A stretch of 64,000 nucleotides of DNA from Pseudomonas viridiflava (GCF_900573885.1 NZ_UPSE01000198.1:248001-312000); one strand, 5' to 3'. Counted from the first letter of the stretch, positions 8,134-16,606 are shown. Notes: a model not told the origin generated them from the sequence alone. Program-made: numbers and translations.

Positions 8134-8519
8134 GTGTTTGCTCCCGGCTTTTAGGCCGTGCGCTTTGGGGCGGGCGGCCTTTGTTGGTTTCTAAGTCCAG
8201 TTCGATGCTTGTGCACGCAAAGCAGGGACTGACTTTTTTGGTTTTGACCGGCCCTGGCGGTGAGTTGCTGGGGACGGTGTGTTGTTTGTTTGGGGATTGG
8301 CGGTGGATTCGCCCCTCTCCCTAGCCCTCTCCCCGGAGGGGCGAGGGGACGGAATTTGGTGGCCGGGGAGGGCGGGGGTGGGCCGTCCTCTTTGGCTTGG
8401 CTTGAGATTCTGGATCCCGAAATGTCGGACCACCGCCTGCGCGGGGATGACGGTGGTCTTATTAAGGTCCACCGTCATCCCGGCGGAGGCCGGGATCCAG
8501 TATCTCGCGCGGCACTACC
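8134..8519. other. Long nrdA-nrdB spacer filled with repeats
   Basis: No gene is seen. The 386-base spacer contains a C-rich/G-rich hairpin repeat around 8310-8355 (ccctctccct ... gaggggcgagggg, the same family as at 12171 and 20498) and the double hairpin at 8410-8500. Such spacers usually adjust relative mRNA stability within an operon. A separate nrdB promoter cannot be excluded. Confidence 0.6.
8410..8500. repeat. Nested inverted repeat (ggatccc / gatgacggtgg family)
   Basis: The outer arms are ctggatcccg (8410-8419) and cgggatccag (8491-8500). A 13-base perfect inner stem is gggatgacggtgg (8444-8456) with ccaccgtcatccc (8469-8481). Related copies occur at 23640-23735, 59189-59220, 59311-59345 and 59370-59410. 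Confidence 0.8.
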
Positions 8520-11450
8520 TTATTGGCAGGCTTCGCAATCCGGCTCGTCGATGGCGCAGGCTTTTGGCACTGGAGCCGGGCCGGCGGCCGGAGCTGCAGC
8601 GGAGGACTGAGCCGGTGCTGCGCTCTGACCTTCGCCTCCACCGCTCGACACGGCGTTCAGTTTGCCGGTGTTGATGGTGGATTTTTCGGTGCTGGTGGCG
8701 GCCAGGGCACGGAGGTAGTAGGTGGTTTTCAGGCCACGGTACCAAGCCATGCGGTAGGTCACGTCCAGTTTCTTGCCGCTGGCGCCAGCGATGTAAAGGT
8801 TCAGGGACTGGGCCTGGTCGATCCATTTCTGGCGACGGCTGGCGGCGTCCACGATCCACTTGGTGTCGACTTCAAACGCGGTGGCGTAGAGGTCTTTCAG
8901 TTCTTGCGGAATACGCTCGATCTGTTGCACCGAACCGTCGTAGTACTTGAGGTCGTTGATCATGACCGAGTCCCACAGGCCGCGGGCTTTGAGGTCGCGT
9001 ACCAGGTAGGGGTTGATCACGGTGAATTCGCCCGAGAGGTTCGATTTCACGTACAGGTTCTGGTAGGTCGGTTCGATCGACTGCGACACACCGGTGATGT
9101 TGGCGATGGTGGCGGTCGGTGCGATGGCCATGATGTTGGAGTTACGGATGCCTTTCTGTACGCGCTCACGAACCGGCGCCCAGTCCAGGCTTTCGGCCAG
9201 GTCGACGTCGATGTATTTCTGGCCGCGTTGCTCGATCAGGATCTGCTGCGAGTCGAGCGGCAGAATGCCTTTGCTCCACAGCGAGCCCTGGAAGGTTTCG
9301 TAGGCGCCACGCTCATCAGCCAGGTCGCACGAGGCCTGAATGGCGTAGTAGCTGACCGCTTCCATGGAGCTGTCGGCGAACTGCACGGCAGCGTCCGAGC
9401 CGTATGGAATGTGCTGCAGGTACAGCGCGTCCTGGAAGCCCATGATGCCAAGGCCGACCGGGCGGTGTTTGAAGTTCGAGTTACGCGCTTGCGGCACCGA
9501 GTAGTAGTTGATGTCGATAACGTTATCGAGCATGCGAACGGCGGTGTTCACGGTGCGTTGCAGTTTGGCCAGGTCCAGCTTGCCGTCGACGATGTGGTTC
9601 GGCAGGTTGATGGAGCCCAGGTTGCAAACGGCGATTTCGTCCTTGTTGGTGTTCAAGGTGATTTCGGTGCACAGGTTCGAGCTGTGAACCACGCCCACGT
9701 GCTGCTGCGGGCTGCGCAGGTTGCAGGGGTCTTTGAAGGTCAGCCATGGGTGGCCGGTTTCAAACAGCATGGAGAGCATCTTGCGCCACAGATCTTTGGC
9801 CTGGATGGTCTTGAACAGTTTGATTTTGCCGCCGTACTGGGTCAGGGCTTCGTAGTACTCGTAGCGCTCTTCGAAGGCTTTACCGGTCAGGTCGTGCAGG
9901 TCTGGCACTTCGCTTGGCGAGAACAGGGTCCACGGGCCGTCGTCGAAGACGCGCTTCATGAACAGGTCTGGAATCCAGTTGGCGGTGTTCATGTCGTGGG
10001 TGCGGCGACGGTCGTCACCGGTGTTCTTGCGCAGCTCGATGAACTCTTCGATGTCCATGTGCCAGGTTTCCAGGTAGGCACACACCGCGCCTTTGCGCTT
10101 GCCGCCCTGGTTTACCGCTACGGCGGTGTCGTTGACTACTTTCAGGAACGGCACAACACCTTGCGATTTGCCGTTGGTGCCTTTGATGTAGGCGCCCAGC
10201 GAGCGAACCGGTGTCCAGTCGTTGCCCAGGCCGCCGGCGAATTTGCTCAGCAGGGCGTTGTCGCGAATGGCGTCGTAAATGCCGCCCAGGTCGTCCGGCA
10301 CGGTGGTCAGGTAGCACGAGCTCAGCTGTGCACGCAGGGTACCGGCGTTGAACAGGGTAGGGGTGGAGCTCATGTAGTCGAACGACGACAGCAGGTTGTA
10401 GAACTCGATGGCGCGGTCTTCTTTCTGCTTCTCTTCAATCGCCAGGCCCATGGCCACGCGCATGAAGAACACTTGCGGCAGTTCGAAGCGGATGCCGTCT
10501 TTGTGAATGAAGTAGCGGTCGTACAGGGTTTGCAGGCCCAGGTAGGTGAACTGCTGGTCGCGCTCGTGGTTGATGGCTTTGCCCAGTTTTTCCAGGTCGA
10601 AGTCTTTCAGCACGGGGTTGAGCAGTTCGAACTCAACGCCTTTTTCGATATAGGCCGGCAGCGCTTTGGCGTACAGGTCGGCCATTTCGTGGTGGGTGGC
10701 GCTGGTGGCGACACCGAGGAAGCCCAGGCCTTCGGCGCGGATGTTGTCCATCAGCAGGCGGGCGGTCACGTAGGAGTAGTTCGGCTCACGCTCAACCAGG
10801 GTACGGGCGGTCATCACCAGGGCGGTGTTGACGTCGTTTTGGGCCACGCCGTCGTACAGGTTTTTCAGGGTTTCGCGCTGAATCAGGTCGCCGTCTACTT
10901 CAGCCAGGCCTTCGCAGGCTTCGGTAACGATGGTGTTCAGGCGGCCCATGTCCAGCGGCGTCACGCTGCCGTCGGGGTGGGTAACGCGAATGCTTGGGTG
11001 CGGCTGTGCTGGCTCGTTGCTGCCACGTACGGCGCGCTCTTTGGTGCGGGCGTCGCGGTAGATGACGTAGTCGCGGGCCACTTTCTGCTCGCCGGCACGC
11101 ATGAGGGCCAGTTCAACCTGGTCCTGGATTTCTTCGATGTGAATAGTGCCGCCAGATGGCATGCGGCGCTTGAAGGTGGCGCTGACTTGTTCGGTCAGGC
11201 GTGCAACGGTTTCGTGAATGCGGGACGAAGCGGCAGCGGTGCCGCCCTCAACTGCGAGAAAGGCCTTGGTGATGGCAACGGTGATTTTGTCATCGGTATA
11301 CGGCACCACGGTGCCGTTACGTTTGATCACGCGCAGCTGGCCAGGGGCGGTGGCGTTCAGGTCCTGAGTGGTGTCAGGCACTTGAGGCGCTACGGCCTGG
11401 GGGTTCTCGCGAGAGAGGTCGGTCTGCATGAATGTCTCCGTGTTCTGCAT
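8520..11450 (-). CDS. nrdA: Class Ia ribonucleoside-diphosphate reductase, alpha subunit
   Basis: The 976-residue R1 subunit contains the substrate and allosteric sites. Two ATP-cone-like domains occupy about residues 35-130 and 150-240, the extended N-terminus known from Pseudomonas NrdA. SSCYLTT and AVCNLGSINL hold the active-site disulfide cysteines. NLCTEI supplies the N-x-C-x-E radical site. The C-terminal CEACQ is the shuttle pair reduced by thioredoxin or glutaredoxin. The protein is longer than E. coli NrdA (761) because of the cones. Transcription comes from a long upstream region with NrdR-like and DnaA-like sites. Confidence 0.97.
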   Translation of the reverse strand: MQNTETFMQTDLSRENPQAVAPQVPDTTQDLNATAPGQLRVIKRNGTVVPYTDDKITVAITKAFLAVEGGTAAASSRIHETVARLTEQVSATFKRRMPSGGTIHIEEIQDQVELALMRAGEQKVARDYVIYRDARTKERAVRGSNEPAQPHPSIRVTHPDGSVTPLDMGRLNTIVTEACEGLAEVDGDLIQRETLKNLYDGVAQNDVNTALVMTARTLVEREPNYSYVTARLLMDNIRAEGLGFLGVATSATHHEMADLYAKALPAYIEKGVEFELLNPVLKDFDLEKLGKAINHERDQQFTYLGLQTLYDRYFIHKDGIRFELPQVFFMRVAMGLAIEEKQKEDRAIEFYNLLSSFDYMSSTPTLFNAGTLRAQLSSCYLTTVPDDLGGIYDAIRDNALLSKFAGGLGNDWTPVRSLGAYIKGTNGKSQGVVPFLKVVNDTAVAVNQGGKRKGAVCAYLETWHMDIEEFIELRKNTGDDRRRTHDMNTANWIPDLFMKRVFDDGPWTLFSPSEVPDLHDLTGKAFEERYEYYEALTQYGGKIKLFKTIQAKDLWRKMLSMLFETGHPWLTFKDPCNLRSPQQHVGVVHSSNLCTEITLNTNKDEIAVCNLGSINLPNHIVDGKLDLAKLQRTVNTAVRMLDNVIDINYYSVPQARNSNFKHRPVGLGIMGFQDALYLQHIPYGSDAAVQFADSSMEAVSYYAIQASCDLADERGAYETFQGSLWSKGILPLDSQQILIEQRGQKYIDVDLAESLDWAPVRERVQKGIRNSNIMAIAPTATIANITGVSQSIEPTYQNLYVKSNLSGEFTVINPYLVRDLKARGLWDSVMINDLKYYDGSVQQIERIPQELKDLYATAFEVDTKWIVDAASRRQKWIDQAQSLNLYIAGASGKKLDVTYRMAWYRGLKTTYYLRALAATSTEKSTINTGKLNAVSSGGGEGQSAAPAQSSAAAPAAGPAPVPKACAIDEPDCEACQ

Positions 11451-11678
11451 TTATCTAAGTTTGGACACTGTGTGGTGAAGCCGTTCATTCCATGTGTCTT
11501 AAAGCCCGAGAGCCCCAAGCCAGGTATTTCAATAACCACATTCCACAAAACAGATCGCCCTGCGCCTGGCGCGCCCGAGGTAACGGGGAAGCCGGCAGCA
11601 AGGCGTTCAACAGGTCTGAGGGGTACTGCTCAAGCTCATCCCTGGCTCAAAAAGCAACGTTCACTGGTTAAAACGTAA

Positions 11679-11694
11679 CCACAATACCTAGTGG
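11679..11694 (-). promoter_or_regulatory. NrdR-box-like site, 230 bases upstream of nrdA
   Basis: ccacaatacctagtgg is a dyad (ccac/gtgg) and matches 12 of 16 positions of the NrdR-box consensus acacwatatatwgtgt read on the nrdA strand. NrdR represses ribonucleotide reductase genes. A clearly spaced partner box was not found. Confidence 0.45.
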
Positions 11695-11956
11695 TGTGTG
11701 CCTGGTGGCTTTACACCGAATGCCGGCCGTTCGTCGAGCATAATTTCGGCCAGCTTTACCATCTGCTGCCGAGGCGGCAAATGGGTGAAAATTCTGACGC
11801 TAGTGCCACCGGCGGCAGGCCAGCGAACGGGCCGTTGCGTTTCATTCTTCTAGTGTCCGGTAGCGGGCCAAAACCCAACATGTAGGTGTTTGGCGCGATG
11901 GGGATACAAGATAGAGCGGTCACCGACGCATTGCAAGGCGACTGTTACACACAACC

Positions 11957-11965
11957 TGTGGATAA
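11957..11965 (-). promoter_or_regulatory. DnaA box upstream of nrdA
   Basis: The minus strand reads TTATCCACA, the perfect DnaA box. A weaker match (taacccaca) lies about 12 bases farther along. DnaA links nrdAB transcription to replication in E. coli. The same link here is inferred, since the site is about 500 bases from the nrdA start. Confidence 0.5.
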
Positions 11966-12096
11966 AGCTGTGGGTTACTTTGGGGTAACTTCGCTGAACC
12001 CGCGTAGTGCGCGGGATTGACCATATTCCACCATTCGTCGCTGATGAAATGCTGGGTTTTGTAGGCGGGGTCCTACATTGCGCCGTGTAGAGGCTA

Positions 12097-12112
12097 ACAC
12101 TATATGTTGTGT
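12097..12112. promoter_or_regulatory. Near-consensus NrdR box
   Basis: acactatatgttgtgt matches the NrdR consensus at 15 of 16 positions. A flanking palindrome, ctaca-N8-tgtag, at 12072-12089 could be a second, weaker site. The position 650 bases before nrdA suggests the main nrdA promoter and a very long leader. Control of the response regulator gene 230 bases to the right is also possible. Confidence 0.55.
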
Positions 12113-12170
12113 TTTTTGTTGCAGAGGTGAGGGGGTTTATGCGTGGGGTTTATCGGGTTGCGAGTCGCGG

Positions 12171-12210
12171 CTTCCCCCCTCTCCCTAACCCTCTCCCCGA
12201 GGGCGAGGGG
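12171..12210. repeat. REP-like C-rich/G-rich repeat
   Basis: Starts cttcccccctctccctaacc and ends gagggcgagggg, able to fold as a hairpin. It is the same family as at 8310-8355 and the paired copies at 20498-20635. Confidence 0.65.
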
Positions 12211-12342
12211 ACTGATCATCGTGCGGTTCGGCTCCTCGCCCGAACGAGAGCGGGACTGGGAAAGCGGGTGAGGTCCTACGCAGGAGCCAGCCGATATACA
12301 ATGCCGCCCTTTCGCAGTCGCGCCCTCATTTAGCAGGAGTCA

Positions 12343-13074
12343 GTGGTGGAGCAAGAAGCCTGGCACATCCTTATTGTCGAAGACGACGAGCGTCTGGCCG
12401 AGCTCACCCGTGAGTACCTGGAAAGCAATGGCCTGCGCGTGGCCATCGAGTCGGACGGGGCGAAAGCGGCGGCGCGCATTCTGCGCGACCAGCCGGATCT
12501 GGTGGTGCTCGACCTGATGCTGCCGGGCGAAGACGGTCTGTCGATCTGCCGCAAGGTGCGCGGCAGTTACCACGGCCCCATCCTCATGCTCACCGCCCGC
12601 AGCGATGACATGGACCAGGTACTCGGCCTGGAAATGGGCGCCGACGATTACGTGTGCAAACCCGTACGCCCGCGCGTGCTGCTGGCGCGAATTCGCGCAC
12701 TGCTGCGGCGCAGTGAAGGCAATAGCGAACCGGTACCCGCCGACGCCCAGCGCCGGTTGCAGTACGGCGTGCTGGTGATCGACAGCGCCATGCGCGAAGC
12801 CTGGCTGCGCGAGCAAAGCATTGAGCTGACCAGCGCCGAGTTCGATTTGCTCTGGCTGCTGGCGTCCAACGCCGGGCGTATTCTGTCTCGCGAAGAGATT
12901 TTTACCGCCCTGCGTGGCATTGAGTACGACGGCCTCGACCGCTCCATCGACGTGCGCATTTCCCGTATTCGGCCAAAAATCGGCGACGACCCGATGCACC
13001 CGCGGTTGATCAAAACCGTGCGCAGCAAGGGCTACCTGTTTGTGGCTGAGGCGGCAGAAGCGCTCGCCAGCTAA
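12343..13074 (+). CDS. OmpR-family response regulator (RstA-like)
   Basis: The 243-residue protein has a receiver domain at 8-122 with acidic pocket VEDDER, the phospho-accepting aspartate in VVLDLMLPGEDG, TA and the KPV lysine. A winged-helix DNA-binding domain follows at 145-238 (SIELTSAEFDLLWLLASN, DVRISRIRPKI). The start is GTG with aggag 4-8 bases upstream; a second GTG follows directly. The sensor kinase begins 44 bases downstream. From memory, this pair sits beside nrdA in P. aeruginosa too. The stimulus is unknown; coupling to a FhuF-like reductase hints at iron or envelope sensing. Confidence 0.93.
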   Translation: MVEQEAWHILIVEDDERLAELTREYLESNGLRVAIESDGAKAAARILRDQPDLVVLDLMLPGEDGLSICRKVRGSYHGPILMLTARSDDMDQVLGLEMGADDYVCKPVRPRVLLARIRALLRRSEGNSEPVPADAQRRLQYGVLVIDSAMREAWLREQSIELTSAEFDLLWLLASNAGRILSREEIFTALRGIEYDGLDRSIDVRISRIRPKIGDDPMHPRLIKTVRSKGYLFVAEAAEALAS

Positions 13075-13118
13075 GGCGCGGTGCTTCTTTATATAAGAAC
13101 AACACCAGGACGCCCGGC

Positions 13119-14720
13119 ATGAACTCGATTTTCCTGCGCATTTACGGCGGCATGCTGGCCGCCTTCGTGCTGGTGGCGTTGCTGGGCGTGCTGAGCCTGC
13201 ACTGGCTCAACGAGGCGCGCGCCGACCAATACCGCGAACGCCTGGCGCGCGGCACCTTCACCCTGATGGCAGACAACCTGGAAACCATGACGGCCGTCGA
13301 GCGTCGCCGGGCGGTGATTGTATGGGGGCGTTTGCTCGGCATTCCTTTGTCGCTGGAACCGGTGGATGCGCAACTGCTCGACAGCCGCGCCCGCAGCCGC
13401 CTGCTCGACGGCCAGGTGCTGGTGGAGCAAACCGGCCCGCACGCGGCCAAGGTGTACGGCCTGGTCAGCGAGGCGGAGCAACTGGTGCTGGTTGGCGAGG
13501 TGCAGCAGATCAGCGAGCAACTGGCGCGTGCCACGGTGTATTTGCTGATCGACGAGCTGATTCGCTATCCCATCGCCGAACAGCCGCAACGCCTCGAAGC
13601 CCTCGCTGCCGCCAAGTCGTTCGGCTTCAACTTGCGCCTGGTCAAACCCGCCGAGGCCGAGCTGGATGACGACCAGCGCCGCCGTATCGACGAAGGCGAC
13701 ACGGTGATGGCGCTGGGCAAAGAGGGCGATTCCATCCATGTGTTTTCCGGCGTCGCCGGCACGCCGTGGGTATTGGAAATCGGCCCGCTGTATCAGATGA
13801 ACCCGTATCCGCCGCAGTTGTTGGTGCTGATTGGCGCCATCGGCCTGAGCCTGATCGGTTTGATCGTTTACCTGTTGGTGCGACAGTTGGAGCAGCGCTT
13901 GCTCGGGCTGGAAGAAACCGCCACGCGCATTGCCCTGGGCAAGCTGGAGTCGCGGGTACCGGCCAGTGGCGCCGATTCGGTGGGGCGGCTGGCGGCGGCC
14001 TTCAACGCCATGGCCGAGCACTTGCAGCGTTCGCTGACCATTCAGCGCGAAATGGTGCGCGCCGTGTCCCACGAACTGCGCACGCCGGTGGCGCGCCTTC
14101 GCTTTGGTCTGGAAATGATCGGCGACGCGCAAACCGATACGGCGCGGCGTAAGTACATGGACGGCATGGACGGCGATATTCAGGACCTGGATAAGCTGGT
14201 CGACGAAATGCTCACCTACGCGCGTCTGGAGCAAGGCGCCCCGGCCCTGAATTTCCAGCCCATCGACCTCGACGCCTTGCTTGATCAGGTGATCGACGAA
14301 CTCGCGCCGCTACGCCCGGGTGTGCGCGTTGAGCGCGGGCCGAGCATTCCCGCCATAGACGGCAGCGGCGCGTTGGTGGAAGCCGAGTGGCGCTACCTGC
14401 ACCGCGCCCTGCAAAACCTGGTGAGCAACGCCATGCGCCACGCTGAGTCGCGGGTGCGCGTGAGCTATCAGGTGGGCCTCAAGCGTTGCCGGCTGGACGT
14501 GGAAGACGACGGTCCCGGCATTCCCGAAGCCGAGTGGGAGCGGCTGTTCACCCCGTTTCTGCGCCTGGACGACAGCCGCACCCGCGCCTCGGGCGGGCAC
14601 GGGCTGGGGCTTTCCATCGTGCGGCGGATTATTTACTGGCACGGCGGCCGCGCGCAGATCAGCCGCAGCGAAGCCTTGGGCGGCGCCTGTTTCAGTCTGG
14701 TGTGGCCGCGTAAACAATGA
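13119..14720 (+). CDS. Sensor histidine kinase of the nrdA-adjacent two-component system
   Basis: The 533-residue inner-membrane kinase has a first membrane helix at 4-25. A periplasmic sensor region of about 200 residues follows, then a second helix near 240-258 (LIGAIGLSLIGLIVYLLV), a HAMP linker, and HisKA with VSHELRTPVARLRF as the phospho-histidine. The ATPase domain carries N-box NLVSNAMRHAE, G1 DDGPGIPE and G2 GGHGLGLSIV. Architecture and order match RstB-type kinases paired with the regulator just upstream. Its stop overlaps the next start by ATGA, coupling the ferric-reductase gene to this system. Confidence 0.93.
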   Translation: MNSIFLRIYGGMLAAFVLVALLGVLSLHWLNEARADQYRERLARGTFTLMADNLETMTAVERRRAVIVWGRLLGIPLSLEPVDAQLLDSRARSRLLDGQVLVEQTGPHAAKVYGLVSEAEQLVLVGEVQQISEQLARATVYLLIDELIRYPIAEQPQRLEALAAAKSFGFNLRLVKPAEAELDDDQRRRIDEGDTVMALGKEGDSIHVFSGVAGTPWVLEIGPLYQMNPYPPQLLVLIGAIGLSLIGLIVYLLVRQLEQRLLGLEETATRIALGKLESRVPASGADSVGRLAAAFNAMAEHLQRSLTIQREMVRAVSHELRTPVARLRFGLEMIGDAQTDTARRKYMDGMDGDIQDLDKLVDEMLTYARLEQGAPALNFQPIDLDALLDQVIDELAPLRPGVRVERGPSIPAIDGSGALVEAEWRYLHRALQNLVSNAMRHAESRVRVSYQVGLKRCRLDVEDDGPGIPEAEWERLFTPFLRLDDSRTRASGGHGLGLSIVRRIIYWHGGRAQISRSEALGGACFSLVWPRKQ

Positions 14721-15361
14721 GTCTTCGCGAACGCTTATTTGCCGGGCGCCTTGCCGCGTTCGCGCCGACCGTGGCGGATGCGGGCGGCATGCCCATGGGC
14801 GAATTCTTGCAGCCGGCTGGTTTGGAGCAGCGCCTGCGCGCCATTTACGGTGACGAGTTGTTCGCCACCCGGCGCGCGGTGCTGGTGTCGCAATATTCCA
14901 AGTACTACTTCATGGCCTTGCTGCCGCCCGTGCTGGTCGCCACGCTGGTGCACGGCTGGCGCTTGCCGTTGTCTGGCCTGCGCGTGGTGCTGGATGAGCG
15001 CGGACTGCCCAGCGCCCTTCACTTCGCCAACGATGGCGAGCCGGGCACCCAGGCCAAGTGTTTTGCTGATGTGATGGAGCGCCATCTGCCCTCGGTGATT
15101 GACGCTCTGGCGGCGTTCGGTCAAGTGCCGGCTGCGGTGCTGTGGGGGAACGTCGGCGATTATTTCGAGAGCACCTTGCAAACGCTTGGCGCGCTGACCG
15201 AGGCCGAGCTGGACGGCGGTTTCGCCTGGCTGCGCGATCCTGAAAGCCCGCTATATAAGGCCGTGGCTTATACGCCGCGTCGTCAGCGCCGCACGTGCTG
15301 CCTGGCGTATGAGGTGGAAGGCATTGGCCACTGCGAGCATTGCCCGGTGCGCGGCCGTTAA
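14717..15361 (+). CDS. FhuF-like siderophore-iron reductase
   Basis: The 214-residue protein ends with CCLAYEVEGIGHCEHCPV, the CC-x10-C-x2-C pattern that binds a [2Fe-2S] cluster in FhuF proteins. FhuF family enzymes reduce ferric siderophores in the cytoplasm to release iron. The upstream part (KYYFMALLPPVLVATL ... VLWGNVGDYFEST) fits the family fold. It overlaps the sensor kinase stop by 4 bases, so it is part of the same operon, an unusual partner that may reflect the system's regulon. Its stop codon overlaps that of convergent pcpS. Confidence 0.85.
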   Translation: MSLRERLFAGRLAAFAPTVADAGGMPMGEFLQPAGLEQRLRAIYGDELFATRRAVLVSQYSKYYFMALLPPVLVATLVHGWRLPLSGLRVVLDERGLPSALHFANDGEPGTQAKCFADVMERHLPSVIDALAAFGQVPAAVLWGNVGDYFESTLQTLGALTEAELDGGFAWLRDPESPLYKAVAYTPRRQRRTCCLAYEVEGIGHCEHCPVRGR

Positions 15362-16068
15362 GCCGACACCGCCACCAGGCTCAGCAAGCGGCCGTCGAAC
15401 TGGCCAAACTGCCCGAGCAACTCCGCGCCGCTTTTCCATTCTTCCGACAGATCAGTCAGCAGCCGCAGCCGTGCGCTGCCGGCGGCATCCCACTCCAGCA
15501 CTTCGGCGTGCTCGAAGTAGAAGCGCTGCAAGGTGAGCGGGTACAGCGCTTTGAACAGACTTTCTTTCAGGGAAAACGTCAGCGTTACCAGCAGGCCCAA
15601 CTGCTCCGAGTCGAGCACGCTGGCGCGGCGCAGTTCGGCGGGTGTGAGAATTTCTTCCTGCAGGCGCGCCGCACGTTCGTGGCTCAGCAGGTTTTCCACA
15701 TCCAGCCCGAGACCGCGCCAATGGCGGCTGTCAGCGACCAGAGCCGCTGCCCATTGCTTGCCGTGGGTAATCGAGCCGCTGATGCCGGCAGGCCATTGCG
15801 GCGCGCGGTCGGCGCCGACGGCGGGCACCACTTCGCTGCCATTCAAACGGCGCAACGCTTCGCGCGCACATACGCGGCCGGCGAGAAACTCGGCCTGGCG
15901 CTTGGCGACGCCGTGGGTGGGCGGAATATGGCTGCGCTGGAAATCGTCGGGCTGCACCTGCGCGGGGTCGAACGGGGCGCTGACGAATTGGCTATTGGGC
16001 AATGGCTGCGGCAACGGCCAATGGTCGTTGAGCGGGCCACAGCAGGCGGGGAGGGCGTAGGTGTGCAT
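15358..16068 (-). CDS. pcpS: 4'-phosphopantetheinyl transferase PcpS (EntD/Sfp type)
   Basis: The enzyme transfers phosphopantetheine from CoA to carrier domains of fatty-acid synthase, peptide synthetases and siderophore enzymes. From the chosen ATG the protein has 236 residues, near the roughly 240 of Pseudomonas PcpS. Family motifs are GSITHGKQW, LGLDVEN (Mg-binding Asp and Glu) and FSLKESLFKALYP. An upstream in-frame start would add 26 residues unlike the family, so it was not used. It converges on fhuF with overlapping stop codons. Confidence 0.9.
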   Translation of the reverse strand: MHTYALPACCGPLNDHWPLPQPLPNSQFVSAPFDPAQVQPDDFQRSHIPPTHGVAKRQAEFLAGRVCAREALRRLNGSEVVPAVGADRAPQWPAGISGSITHGKQWAAALVADSRHWRGLGLDVENLLSHERAARLQEEILTPAELRRASVLDSEQLGLLVTLTFSLKESLFKALYPLTLQRFYFEHAEVLEWDAAGSARLRLLTDLSEEWKSGAELLGQFGQFDGRLLSLVAVSA

Positions 16069-16199
16069 GGCGGCATTCTGCCGGGTCGCGGCGCGGCGAG
16101 CCAGCGTTGGCGGAGTCGGGGCGCCGGCACTTACATTTCTTTGCACAACCGTAACAAAGCGACACGGATTGTACCGGCCACATTTGCCAGACTGCGGCC

Positions 16200-16315
16200 G
16201 CGTTTCTCGAAACGCAGGTGAGGTTGTAGTTTGGCGCTGACGCTTCGAGGCGTATCGCGCCAGACCTTAAACACTGATTAAGTGCGGGAGCCCGTTTGGG
16301 CTCCCGTTTTTTTTT
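16200..16315 (+). ncRNA. Candidate intergenic small RNA with three stem-loops
   Basis: Three consecutive hairpins sit between pcpS and DUF3820. The first is gcgtttc-tc-gaaacgc (16200-16215). The second has an outer stem tggcgc/gcgcca (16232-16237 with 16257-16262) and an inner acgc/gcgt stem. The third is a strong terminator, cgggagccc-gttt-gggctcccg, followed by nine T. There is no upstream plus-strand gene for this terminator to serve, since pcpS is transcribed away. This is the architecture of Hfq-dependent sRNAs. The 5' end is a guess. Comparison with Pseudomonas Rfam families such as RgsA/P16 would identify it. Confidence 0.6.
16285..16315 (+). terminator. Rho-independent terminator of the candidate sRNA
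   Basis: A nine-base perfect stem (cgggagccc/gggctcccg), a four-base loop and nine consecutive T residues. Strong and clearly oriented to the plus strand. Confidence 0.9.
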
Positions 16316-16362
16316 GCCTTGGGCGATCATTCGCACCTTTCCGTTGTGCGCAAAGGCTGGCC

Positions 16363-16593
16363 ATGAAACCCGAAGACCTGCTGCTACTCGTCACCCGCGA
16401 GATGCCTTACGGCAAATACAAAGGCCGGCTGATCGCCGATTTGCCGGGCCATTACCTCAACTGGTTCGCTCGCGAAGGCTTCCCCAAAGGCGAGATCGGC
16501 GCGCTGTTGCAGCTAATGCAGGAGATCGACCACAACGGCCTGGGCGAATTGTTGACGCCATTGCGCAAGAAGCCACGTGAGCCGTTTCGGTAA
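16363..16593 (+). CDS. DUF3820 family protein
   Basis: The 76-residue protein has the family pattern MPYGKYKGRLIADLPGHYL near the start, then NWFAREGFPKGEIG and a helical end. DUF3820 members are small proteins of unknown function, sometimes annotated as quorum-sensing-regulated virulence factors. The ATG at 16363 matches the family start. An upstream in-frame extension would run through the terminator and is rejected. Confidence 0.88.
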   Translation: MKPEDLLLLVTREMPYGKYKGRLIADLPGHYLNWFAREGFPKGEIGALLQLMQEIDHNGLGELLTPLRKKPREPFR

Positions 16594-16606
16594 TCGAAGA
16601 TGGATT

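Larger units (their letters stand above)
11451..12342. other. 892-base divergent control region between nrdA and the response regulator
   Basis: No convincing gene is seen. It holds the signals for nrdA (leftward) and the response regulator (rightward): an NrdR-like box at 11679-11694, a perfect DnaA box at 11957-11965, a near-consensus NrdR box at 12097-12112 beside a small palindrome at 12072-12089, and a REP-like repeat at 12171-12210. The response regulator has an aggag Shine-Dalgarno at the right end. Confidence 0.6.

Noticed and set aside
7135..8154. 339-codon open frame antisense to nrdB
   Set aside because: Exact antisense shadow of a secure gene. Val/Gly/His-rich composition typical of GC-skewed antisense frames and no ribosome site.
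8523..11678. 1051-codon open frame antisense to nrdA
   Set aside because: Long only because of high GC third positions in nrdA. No domain and improbable composition.
11691..11885. 64-codon open frame upstream of nrdA
   Set aside because: No ribosome site, overlaps an NrdR-like box, low-complexity composition.
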